A DNA stretch of 64,000 nt from Galaxea fascicularis (Eukaryota; Cnidaria; Anthozoa; Scleractinia; Euphylliidae): NCBI GenBank assembly GCA_948470475.1, contig OX419338.1, forward strand, positions 35,984,595-36,048,594. The letters run 5' to 3'. Below, piece by piece: positions 55,335 through 64,000 of the stretch (position 1 is its first letter; each line of letters starts with the position of its first letter). The translations under genes and the position numbers were made by a program. The notes beneath the pieces are model-generated. The model worked only from the letters and a program-made list of their open reading frames with translations. It was not told the origin of the DNA and made no database searches.

Positions 55335-56264
55335 AAGTGACTTACGAAAGATGGCAACCGCCCCCCCCCCCTCCGACAATCAGCCCCTCCACCCTTAATC
55401 ACATCACCTTATCGTTTCAGAGCAAAATACAGGTCGCAATCCCGAAAAGGTGTTCCTCGACGTTACAACTGCCGAAACTGCTTGTGACTTCCAAATTCTT
55501 TGAGGCTCTATACTGAATACACTTCCCTATTTCAAAGGGAAAAGCCCTGGGAACGATGTTGAGTGCTAATTGCCGTCATGTCTGTACTCTTATTTTGTCC
55601 AGAGGAGGAATTTTGCTGGAATTACATCTAGTTATCATTACACCAGGTCATGCAAATGTCAAAAATTAATATCTAGGGTTCTACTAAACATAGAAGGTCC
55701 GTTCGAAATCGTGCTTGAAGTTAAGAATGCACAGTTAACAAATCCAAAACGTCAGTCCTACACGCAAACTAAACTTGTGGGAAAATGTTATCAACGTACT
55801 ACCGATGAAATTAACAACACGCGTCGACCCGCTAAGAATGTTCAAACAAATATCACTCAGTAGCAAACCGTAAAATCTCAAGAATACTCTGCGAAGAAGT
55901 ACGTGAGACACTGAGTGAGACCTGTGTCCAAGTTAAAGTTCAAATGAGCACAAAATTATCGTATAGAAAGAACTCGCCTTCGACCTTCTGAGTCTCGACG
56001 CTAAGACGTGATGGGATTGCACCAGTATTCAGTCGTCCGGAAGAATAACCAATGAGTGTAGTGTCGACGCTTAGACGTTATCTTCGAACACTTGCCAATT
56101 TTACTTAATTTTACCTTACTTACACAAGTGATAACATAGTGGATACTGTTGCCTAGCAGAAGTAGCCACAATGTCATCACTTGTTTCGATATGTTATGGA
56201 ACTCTTTTTTAATGTTATTTCCGATGGTGAATTTACAGTCGTTTAAACGTAGGGAGAGTGGTAG
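55335..56264. other. Intergenic, one weak exon-like frame
   Basis: A lone arm of the CTCGTTCCCAGG hairpin family is at 55537-55562 (GGGAAAAGCCCTGGGAACGA). A plus-strand frame to 55863 (NFAGITSSYHYTRSCKCQK..) is preceded by an acceptor-like TTTTGTCCAGAG and might be a terminal exon, but no domain is visible. Confidence 0.35.
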
Positions 56265-58998
56265 TTAGTTCATTCCAAAACACTTAAGTTTTCCGAGCGA
56301 GTGGTATCCGTTTTCAACTCTTGCACCAGTATCTCCGAATCTCAGCTGAGAGACCGGCAGATGCGACTTGTTAGTCAGAAGACCACTGTCCTCACGCCAG
56401 ACATAGTCATTCTCATCACAATTGCAAAGCTTCTGACGATTAGAACAGGATCTGTTCATTCCGCATGCGCAGCCTTCTGTAGCTTCACCCCAATACGTCA
56501 TGTTTTCTCCATCACGTGACACCCACCAAGCATACATCTTCGGGTTGTTCCGAGAGCCTCCTCGAAGCACGGAACCTTGACAGTCGTACTGTATAAACTG
56601 CTGACAGTTTTCGGAGATTTCTGTGAGTCCTTCTATCTGGTTGAGACTGCAGCCGATGTAATGAACGTCACGATGGTAACTACCTGGGTTTTCAAAACCC
56701 TTGACGTGGGTTCTCGCCTCACTATCATGACTGACAGCTGTCACTCCTGCTCCTCCCTTATCAGTCACGTTGCAGTAAACAGTAAATGGTGCCTCGCCTT
56801 GTTCACCGTCAGGATCTATGACGTAATTATTGCTTACGTGACTGATATTTCGTTTGATTCTGGAGCATGTTTCAGGATATAAAACAGACAGACTGATATT
56901 CATGAGAAGAAAATTTCCCGAAAAACAAGAAAAATTGCCAGCATGATTCTTCCTTAGTGATGGAATAAAAAATATGTTCGGTGTCTCGAGCAACGCCTCC
57001 TGAGGAAGAGACATAGTTCCATTGTATTTTCACAATGGCACGGCTCCAATTGAGACAGGACATGAGAGTCTCAACACTTCACCGACGTACTTAACGACAG
57101 ATGGACTGAATGCCAGTTTGGTGGTAGAAACTGGTAAAGGTAAAACTTTAAGCTCAACAGAGGAAACGTTGGTGCCGTGAGTGTTTTTCGCGCTGCAGTC
57201 ATAGGACCCGCTGTCTTCTAAACTGACATTCAGTATGGTCAGCGGACCTTCGCTGCTAACACTGCTCGAGGCAGGCAGACTTCCTTGAGACCTACTCCAC
57301 GTGATCAGTGGTCTCGGTAGACCGGTTGCTTTGCACGAGAAAGTCACATTGTTGCCTTCTTGCGTTGAAATTATTTGGGGATAGGTTTCCACCTCTGGAG
57401 AGGCTATAAACACAGAGCAAAGAAAGTCATTGTTCGTAACTGGTACTGAAATCATGTTGACTGATAAATTTGATTCGTTATGGTTTTAATTAAGGTTTAA
57501 TTGATTTAAAACATCTGAGTTAAGACTATCATTTACATCTTGAACCACAGTTTGCCTTAACTGAACTGTATCGTCACACATATGAATCGGAACTGATAAA
57601 ACGTCTGAAAATGGAAGAGAAAAACACAATCCTAACTCGCAAATCTGGTTTTTCTAGAACTGTGCAATTGATTAATTTTGTGTTTGAGAGAGAAAGAACT
57701 AAGATTTCTAAAAAATTTTTCTCAGTCTGGATTACTGGCAAACAGCACTATTAATGTAATCAAAATAAAGACAACGTACTATTTGTAGATTGTTGTTTTT
57801 TCTAAAGATGTTGTGGTGATCAGAGCCGGACGGTGTAGCCGATCTTATTGTAAGACGATAAAGTAGTCAAGAAATACTTTCTGTATATTAACGTCATAAT
57901 TTAAATTTTTATATTATCGTCTTTGCATTTAAACTTTTAGCTTTGAATGATTTTTTTAACTTTTCGTCCTACCTTCGTCACAGTTGTTGCCGTAGTAACC
58001 ACTTTTGCAAGCACAAATAAATCCTCTCTCTGAAAATCCACTCTGGCAACGTAATGTGTTTGTTGGGTTGCAAGTGTTTGTCAGGCAAAAATTCTGATCA
58101 CAAAAATTGTAAAGAAGATAATAAAATCAAATTAGATATTACGTTCTTCCATTTATAACCACCTGGTTTTACTAGAACAACCGTTTTCTGATGCCTCAGA
58201 GAAAGCGCGTTCGTACAATCTATTTCTAATATGTACTTTGCTCTCAATCCCGCTGCCCTGTCAGTTTCACCAATTTTCCATGATACATCCCTACTTATCT
58301 GTCTTCTTTTTTAAAGTTTATTGCTGACGGGAATAATTCATTGATTAAAGAAATCAGCAAACGAATCGGATGGATAAATGATAAATAAGAGTGCTTAAAA
58401 ATGGCTGGATGAGTGCATAGATGAATTCACCTAACTGGTGAAAAAACGAAATTAAAGAAGCGGTGATAGTTTTGAAAAAAGGACAGTTACAGTGTGATTA
58501 GCAGTTGTGATTATAAATATAACAATCAAAAGTTTAAACGAACGAATTCATTAAACTGTTGAATGGCATAGTGGATAGCTAATACTAAACTTATGAATAG
58601 ATGAATGAATGACGGTCTAGTTTCAACAAAAAAAACCCAGCGAACGAATGAATAATTCAATGAATGTGCGTTTGCTTTAGCGTGATTCATTGAACCTGTT
58701 TGGTCGCTATGTAGGTATACCCCGCCTGGCTGATGAGATCTTGAGGATGAAAGTGATGATCAGAGTCACTTAACTGGCAAATGAGTTTACCGTTCTGCAA
58801 TGCTCCAATGTTCAAAGAAGCACAGCTCTCATCCATGTAACAGTTCACTTTGCAGGAACTTTCTTTTGTAACTTTGAGACTCCTGATCACGTGACCCACA
58901 AAGGCCTTTCCTAATGTGGGCGTGGTAAAGTGCAGAGTACGGCATTGATCTGAGCATAAGGACATTGCAGGAAATTTCATACTCATCAAATTTGGATT
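56265..58998 (-). CDS. Extracellular PAN-EGF-Ig-Ig-fibrinogen-like protein with an in-frame TGA; 5' end missing
   Basis: Three exons join in phase: 58696-58998 (PAN/apple domain, CRTLHFTTPTLGKAFVGH.. with cysteines at SSCKVNCYMDESC), 57973-58093 (EGF-like, FCLTNTCNP..GFICACKSGYYGNNC) and 56265-57403. The last begins with an Ig I-set domain (YPQIISTQEGNNVTFSCKAT, LEDSGSYDCSAKN). A second Ig domain follows, then a fibrinogen-like domain of the CNTNAP/neurexin-IV type (DPDGEQGEAPFTVYCNVTD, MYAWWVSRDGENMTYWGEA, CNCDENDYVWREDSGLL, KSHLPVSQLRFGDTG), and a stop after KCFGMN. There is no membrane segment, so secretion is likely. A TGA at 57030-57032 interrupts the second Ig domain at the tryptophan position; the frame is otherwise intact. 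The signal-peptide exon was not identified. Likely adhesion or recognition role (inference). Confidence 0.75.
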
Positions 58999-59619
58999 CT
59001 ACGGAGGGTACACACATCCCCATCCCTCTATCCCCTGAATAATTTCTGATGTTCCCTCGACGACCTTATAGTGATTCGCAGTCATTAACCCTGTTAACCT
59101 GAGTATCAGCCAGTCCTTAGAGGAAGGGGGGTACGGGAGAAGAAGGAAAGGAGGTTCGCTCCCTCCTCCTCCCCCCCCCTCCTCCCCTTCCGCACCGTAG
59201 AGAAGCCTGATACTCACGTTATAGGTCTGTCTGGTAAATGGATCAAACCCTCAGTGAAAGGAGACCTTGTTCGACCCTAATCCCCACAAGCACCAGAATA
59301 ATTTGACCTGGATGGGGTAAGACTGGACAACGGATTACATCTCCCAAGAATTTTGTGAGTATTATTAACAGTTTTTAGTTGATGAACCAGTTGAGTCTTC
59401 CTAACCTAGACCGGCCCGACAGACAACTGGTGGCGTTTTACATATCTTTATTCACAGGCCATGTCAGGTAGATTAATGCTTTGTTATCTGTAATGGAGCT
59501 ATTTTGGCTTGAAACCTGTTTTTTTCCAACCAACACCAAAACGTTGTTTAAATGGGTTGGTGATACATCTCTCCGATTTGGTCACCTTGACCCTTTGATT
59601 CAGAAATCGTGAAAGTTAC
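58999..59619. other. Intron or intergenic with C/G-rich run
   Basis: Lies between the PAN exon and the F5/8C exon. It contains a CT/G-rich tract near 59125-59195 (repeated CTCCTCC). No supported gene. Confidence 0.35.
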
Positions 59620-59758
59620 CTTGGCAACCATAGAGCTCAACTCGCATAGATATCCATGCGATCCAAGCCACTGGTCGGAAACGGACGAAACGCGCCCTGA
59701 TTGGTGGGTTTAGATCGTGATACACAACTGTATTTCGATCCGTGTTTGCAGTAAATTC
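59620..59758 (-). CDS. F5/8 type C (discoidin) domain exon, C-terminal part
   Basis: 139 bp with a good acceptor (GATATTTTTCCACAG) and donor (CCAAG|GTAACT). It encodes EFTANTDRNTVVYHDLNPP, then ARFVRFRPVAWIAWISMRVELYGC, a textbook end of a discoidin domain. It ends in phase 1, whereas the PAN exon downstream starts in phase 0, so a direct join is not possible; an unseen exon or a different gene is implied. The N-terminal half of the domain was not found in the minus-strand sequence to the right, part of which is microsatellite. It may be a remnant of an upstream gene or of the PAN-EGF-Ig gene. Confidence 0.7.
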
Positions 59759-59998
59759 CTGTGGAAAAATATCGGTAAAACGAAACCTGGCCTTCAAAAT
59801 TGTCTTAAATTGACAAGAAAACTAGCAGTTGTGTTTGTGGATAGTCCAGAAGACGACTCGTCAACAGCGAGGGGATCTAGACAAAACAGGAAGGAGTGAG
59901 AAGCTGTTTGTAAACTAAGGTTCTTACTTTGGGAGCTCAGAATCTTTTCGTGAGTTTGTGAGTTAAATAACCCCTTTTATGACTCATCAAAAATCATA

Positions 59999-60285
59999 TC
60001 GTTTTATCGTTATCGTTAACGTCATCATTATCATTATTATTGTTATCGTTATAATTATCGTTATCATCGTCATTATTATCGTTGTCGTTATTGTCATCGT
60101 CATTGTCATCATTATCATTGTCGTTATCGTTATAATTATCGTTATCGTTATCATCGTCATCATTATCGTTGTCGTTATCGTTATAATTATCGTTATCGTT
60201 ATCATCGTCATCATTATCGTTGTCGTTATTGTCATCGTCATCATTATCATTGTCGTTATCGTTATAATTATCGATTATAATTATA
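59999..60285. repeat. ATCGTT-type microsatellite, about 290 bp
   Basis: Imperfect array of TCGTTA, TCATCG and TTATCGTT units. All three plus frames and the opposite strand stay open over the array (Ile/Val-rich one way, Asp/Asn-rich the other), which explains the long artificial frames here. No gene. Confidence 0.9.
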
Positions 60286-60322
60286 TTACGATTCTTTTTG
60301 CTCATTAAACCGATTGCTTTGT

Positions 60323-60370
60323 GCCGTTCTCGTTGCCGTCGCCGTCCTAGTTGCTAAAGCTCCCTATTAA
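60323..60370. repeat. Dispersed repeat GCCGTCGCCGTC...GCTAAA, copy 2
   Basis: GTTGCCGTCGCCGTCCTAGT followed by TGCTAAAGCTCCC; matches 26786-26820 in the same orientation. Confidence 0.6.
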
Positions 60371-60484
60371 CCGAGAGTGATGGGAAATCTCAAACAGAGG
60401 TTTGGTCAATATGAAGACCTATATTTGAGATTTTCCCGCTATATGGCTTCAAAAAAAAAAGCTAAAAGCTTTTCTGTTCTTGTA

Positions 60485-60920
60485 TACCATAAATCCTCTA
60501 TTAAGCCCCCCGTGGGGCTTATTTTTTTCAAGCACTTTTGAGGGGGGGGGGGGCAAATTTAATTTAGCGAAACGCATCACCTGTAGCAAAAATACCGTGG
60601 TATGAGACAGAGTAGACTTACGCGTTGTACAATTAAAGTCACTGTCAAAAGTATTTAATTCACTTGTGGGAGCCTAAAAGTAACAAAAAGAAAATTCTTA
60701 TTCTTAAAAAATGCGCTTTCGGCCTCATGTTCTTCCGTAATTTTTTTTAACTTCCAGCCTGAATAAATCATAACTGATCAGTCCACGTTAATCGTTTATT
60801 TTTTTGTGAAGAATAAGGATTGGGGGAGGGGGAGAGGGGGGGCTTAATAGAGAGGGGGCGCTTATTAACTTTCCTCCTCTGAAAAGAGGGGGGGGGGGGC
60901 TTAATAGAGGATTTACGGTA
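60485..60920. repeat. Inverted pair of TACCRTAAATCCTCTATTAAG elements
   Basis: ACCATAAATCCTCTATTAAG and a C run start near 60486; the reverse complement CTTAATAGAGGATTTACGGT ends near 60919. Each end has an internal G/C-run hairpin (GGGGCTT/AAGCCCC types). Either one element of ~436 bp with inverted ends or two separate insertions in opposite orientation. Confidence 0.7.
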
Positions 60921-63163
60921 ATTCGTAATCGGTCCGTGGTCATTACGGGTGAATAATGCCTGGCACTTTGCCAATCAGATTTTGCGCTATATCGTCTAGA
61001 AGCACCTGCCATATGATAAGATGGGTAAACATTTTGAAAAGAAAATAGAAAACTGAAGCTACAAGATTTAACATTCCACCCCTTAGCTAAAGTTCGTCAT
61101 GGTTTTAAATGGAAGTAAAATTTTCTTATAGACCTCAGAAACTTTCCATAAGTGAGAAGTTTCTGTAATACGATCTTGTTACGTTTAAGTTTTTTTTTTT
61201 GTTTGACAAACATTGGGCGACAAGAAGGAGGAGTTGTGCTTGCGGGGTGTCCGTCGAATATTACTTTTCGCAAACAGGAAACGATTTCATCTTTGCGGTG
61301 GTCTTGCATTTCGGGATCCGTTAAAAAATACTTCTCTTTATCCGGCTTGTTTAACAAGCTCAATACTTTCGATTAACTCTTTTAGGTTTTTCTTTTTCAA
61401 TTTAAGTCTCTATGTAAAATCCCACAATGAACACGCTAAAACTGTTCTTCATTTCGATCTTCCCACGAAAAATGAAGTATTTTAAAAAAGCAGAAAATGT
61501 TTACCCAAGCTGGCAGACTGATAGGGGTGTCCTGAGTTTGTGCCATTGAAATTTGGGAGATAGCGGCCATGATGGTAATTCATCTGATCAACTTAAACTG
61601 TTCAACAAAAGGGAGACGATAAGACAGTTCATAAAATAGCCGTTTAAGTCTCTACCTTGCTGCAATCCATTGCAACTGCACGACAGAATCCACGTCAAGA
61701 AGAAGACTGGCATCTTCTCCAAGAGGCCGTTGTTCATCACATACATTTTTCCCATTTAACGTTGATTGTAATGATCGGTGAAGATATCTATAAAGCAAAT
61801 TTAACCTCGGCAAAATGCATTTCTTTAAATGTTTACAACATTTTAACATTGATGAGCAGAGCCATTGACTGTGGCCTGCATGAGGGCAATGAATTTTAAT
61901 ATGGCGTGCTTGAAGTCATAGAAACCGAAAAGTCCCTTCATCTTCGTTTTATGTTTTCTCCTAGGTCGAATCCCCCTGTTATAGGCTGAGGGCCAAACTT
62001 TTCATTGTTAGAGAGATTAATTCCGACAAAAGGCAAATGGCAGAGGTGACCACTTGTCCAATTAGAAAAAATCTGTAACAAGGTTTTTAAGTAAATTGCC
62101 AACGAATTTTCGCGATTTCACGCAGTATTTAACTTCCGGTGTGCTTGATTTTGATTCATTCAGCTGACGCGTCCATCTTAAAGTTATGGCGTGTGTAGAT
62201 TGCGCGTGCGCGTACAGCTAAAAACTCTTTCCAGCCTCCTTAATTAAGAGAAAACCAACACATACTGACAGACTACATGACGAAGTGTCAACACGGGCCT
62301 TCGCGATGGATTATTAGGGTGCCAATATAAAATTGGAACCGTTTTTAGGAAAAGTATCACTTTGATCGTGTAAATGGGGAATACGTGCTCAAACTTCTAG
62401 TAAGGAGCCACAAACTTAGATCATGCCGTGCCGATTTTTTGCGCATGTAAAATAAATGAGGTTGTTAAGTAATATAAGCCCACATGCGAACTTAATCTGT
62501 ATCACTTTGTTTCAAAAAAAACAATTAAATCTTTGCTGTATAATAATACCAGGGCTTGATAGCAATTGCTTGAACAGCTGCGAATTTCCGACGATGAGTT
62601 AAGCGAGGACTCTGAAATAAAAGCAAACGGTTACTTCCAGAAACCCGATAATGACGAGAACAAGACCGAGGCAAGTACTTATTTACTGTCAAGAAAAAGT
62701 TCATCAAGTTCTCCTTATAATTTGTATTCTCAATGACGTTTGCAGTGGAACGCAAACCGGTAAGTCAGTGTATGAATACTGGTCTACATCGGTTATTTGA
62801 GAATTCTGTGGTTATATTAAATGCCTCATGGCCAGTTTGTTTCAGTAAGCCCTTCTATTTTATTGTACTGTCTTCGATAGATTAAGCGTGAAATAATTTG
62901 TGAACTTGTGAAATAATTAAAGGAAACGAATGGGCGAAGTTTCAGTTTCATTAACACAAACGGTTTGATGTTTTAAAAACAATCTACTGAATCATTTATC
63001 CGGCTCCTGTTTCCATATGAAGGAAATTGTTGAATTTTCGTAAAATAGCACTTTAACCTAATTTTTAGTTGTAGAAAAGTTGAAAAATGATGTATTTTTA
63101 GAAAAAGGGGACGTTTCCATGTTTTTTTGTATGATCGAGAAGAATGTCCTGTAAGGCCCGGTT
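60921..63163. other. Gene-free stretch, uncertain exon-like frames
   Basis: A minus-strand frame at 61097-61376 (YFLTDPEMQDHRKDEIVSCL..) has no ATG and no domain. A minus-strand segment at about 61669-61789 has an acceptor (TTTGCTTTATAG) and donor (GCAAG|GTAGAG) and could be a domain exon (ASLLLDVDSVVQLQWIAA), but the match to an F5/8C middle segment is only suggestive. Otherwise nothing recognised. Confidence 0.35.
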
Positions 63164-63712
63164 CAAACGTCGAACTTTTCGTGTACCGAACCCATAATAC
63201 CTATTTGGGTCGACCCAAACTATTAAGTTCGACTGTTGATTCATGCGTCGAACTTTTTCATGTGCTGAACGCAATTAGTGGCGTAAAAAAGGGCCATTTT
63301 CACAGCTTAAAATACGAGAATGAACCGATGAAATTATTTTGAAATAACTTACTTCCCTTCCATTTGGCTTCAAAAAAGATATTAAGTCAAGTACAAGGTT
63401 GGATCAGGTCGGAAAAGCTTTCTGTGTGGTTTTCGCTTTATGTTCAAGGTAATTGCGATCATATTGAAATACAAATACACAACATGAATTTCAAAACAGA
63501 TAAATAGCGTTGGAGCTAGTTGGAAGTAGCCGTTGTGAGCTGACCAGAATAGCATGTCGCAGTTTAAAATTTCACTTCGAAAACGCGGTCAACGGTCGGC
63601 ATGTTTCCGGTGAGTTCTCTTTTCCACGCATAAAATGTCATTATACAGCCATACTGAAAAATACGTTAACATAATTTAGGATTTAATAGGGCCGAAACCA
63701 ATTGTGGACTTA

Positions 63713-63746
<34 letters not shown>

Positions 63747-63911
63747 CGGCGCGTAGATATAGTATTTCGGCAACTACTACAATTTGCAGTCTGTCCACTT
63801 TGAATAATTTATGACGCCACGATTTAAGTTCGGTACATGAAAAGTTCGACGTTTGAATCAAACAGTCGAACTTAATAGTTTGGATCGACCCAAATAGGGA
63901 TTTAAGTTCGG
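63164..63911. mobile_element. Fold-back element with ~90-bp inverted repeats
   Basis: The left arm (about 63185-63278; ACCTATTTGGGTCGACCCAA, CTATTAAGTTCGACTGT) recurs inverted at 63818-63911 (ACAGTCGAACTTAATAG, TTGGATCGACCCAAATAGGG). A sub-unit GTCGAACTTTTC-RTGTACCGAA occurs before and after the arms in opposite orientations. The ~540-bp centre has no coding capacity. The right edge is close to the window end, so flanking duplications could not be settled. Confidence 0.7.
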
Positions 63912-64000
63912 TTAGCAAACCATGCTGTATTTCATCCCTATTGTGGTGGAGTTAAATCGTTTATTTCACTCCAGAACATATGATTAAAATGTGACACAGG

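Noticed and set aside
59979..60308. Long open frames on both strands (Ile/Val-rich and Asp/Asn-rich)
   Set aside because: They are translations of the ATCGTT microsatellite, which lacks stops by composition.
60622..60673. 52-bp minus-strand exon with strong splice sites
   Set aside because: Does not fit between flanking domain exons and lies inside repeat-bounded sequence; kept only as a finding.
61669..61789. Possible F5/8C middle exon on the minus strand
   Set aside because: Splice borders are plausible but the match to a discoidin core is too weak to annotate.
1..64000. CRISPR arrays, bacterial operons, phage or integrative elements
   Set aside because: No spaced direct-repeat arrays; gene structure, introns and poly(A) signals are eukaryotic.

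Overview
The window looks like nuclear DNA of an animal, most likely an anthozoan cnidarian such as a stony coral. It is AT-rich and gene-sparse, with spliced genes whose exons join in consistent phase. Extracellular domains are shuffled in the anthozoan manner (PAN, EGF, Ig and a CNTNAP-type fibrinogen-like domain). LINE fragments and many small inverted-repeat elements fill the spaces. Nothing suggests a bacterial replicon. The exact taxon cannot be fixed from sequence alone.

Left two thirds (about 1-43,000). This part carries at least twelve genes whose coding region appears to sit in one exon, on both strands. They encode basic, Ser/Arg/Lys-rich, mostly disordered proteins of about 117-557 residues that I do not recognise: 1-652 (cut by the edge), 14539-16212, 17934-18509, 20604-21380, 24083-24991, 26853-27368, 29229-29717, 31837-32190, 32433-33182, 35507-36445, 39141-39935 and 41954-42919 (a terminal exon). 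Among them sits an ankyrin-repeat protein with a PP1-docking-like motif (9592-10704). Four of the unknown proteins share an 11-residue motif, D-P-R-F-x-x-L-x-x-x-L. Two of these also share an N-terminal P-I-W motif, and many carry L-P-P-I-like motifs. Several have a good splice acceptor just before the start codon, so introns may be confined to the 5' UTR. This looks like an undescribed, fast-evolving local gene family and is the most interesting content here. Its function is unknown.

Right third (about 43,400-64,000). An eight-exon minus-strand gene (46226-51069) encodes a membrane-anchored protein with a PDZ domain and C-terminal EF-hands; its 3' end was not found. A CR1/L2-type LINE lies antisense in one of its introns and is itself interrupted by a small transposon. 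A broken C2H2 zinc-finger fragment follows. Next comes a minus-strand gene with PAN, EGF, two Ig and one CNTNAP-like fibrinogen domain, with one in-frame TGA where the second Ig domain should have its tryptophan. A single F5/8 type C (discoidin) exon lies upstream of it.

Mobile DNA. Five copies of a TAGCCTGC-ended, Mutator-like MITE family are visible. One has a perfect 9-bp target duplication and two have near-perfect ones. Other fold-back elements, long hairpins and an ATCGTT-type microsatellite are listed separately.
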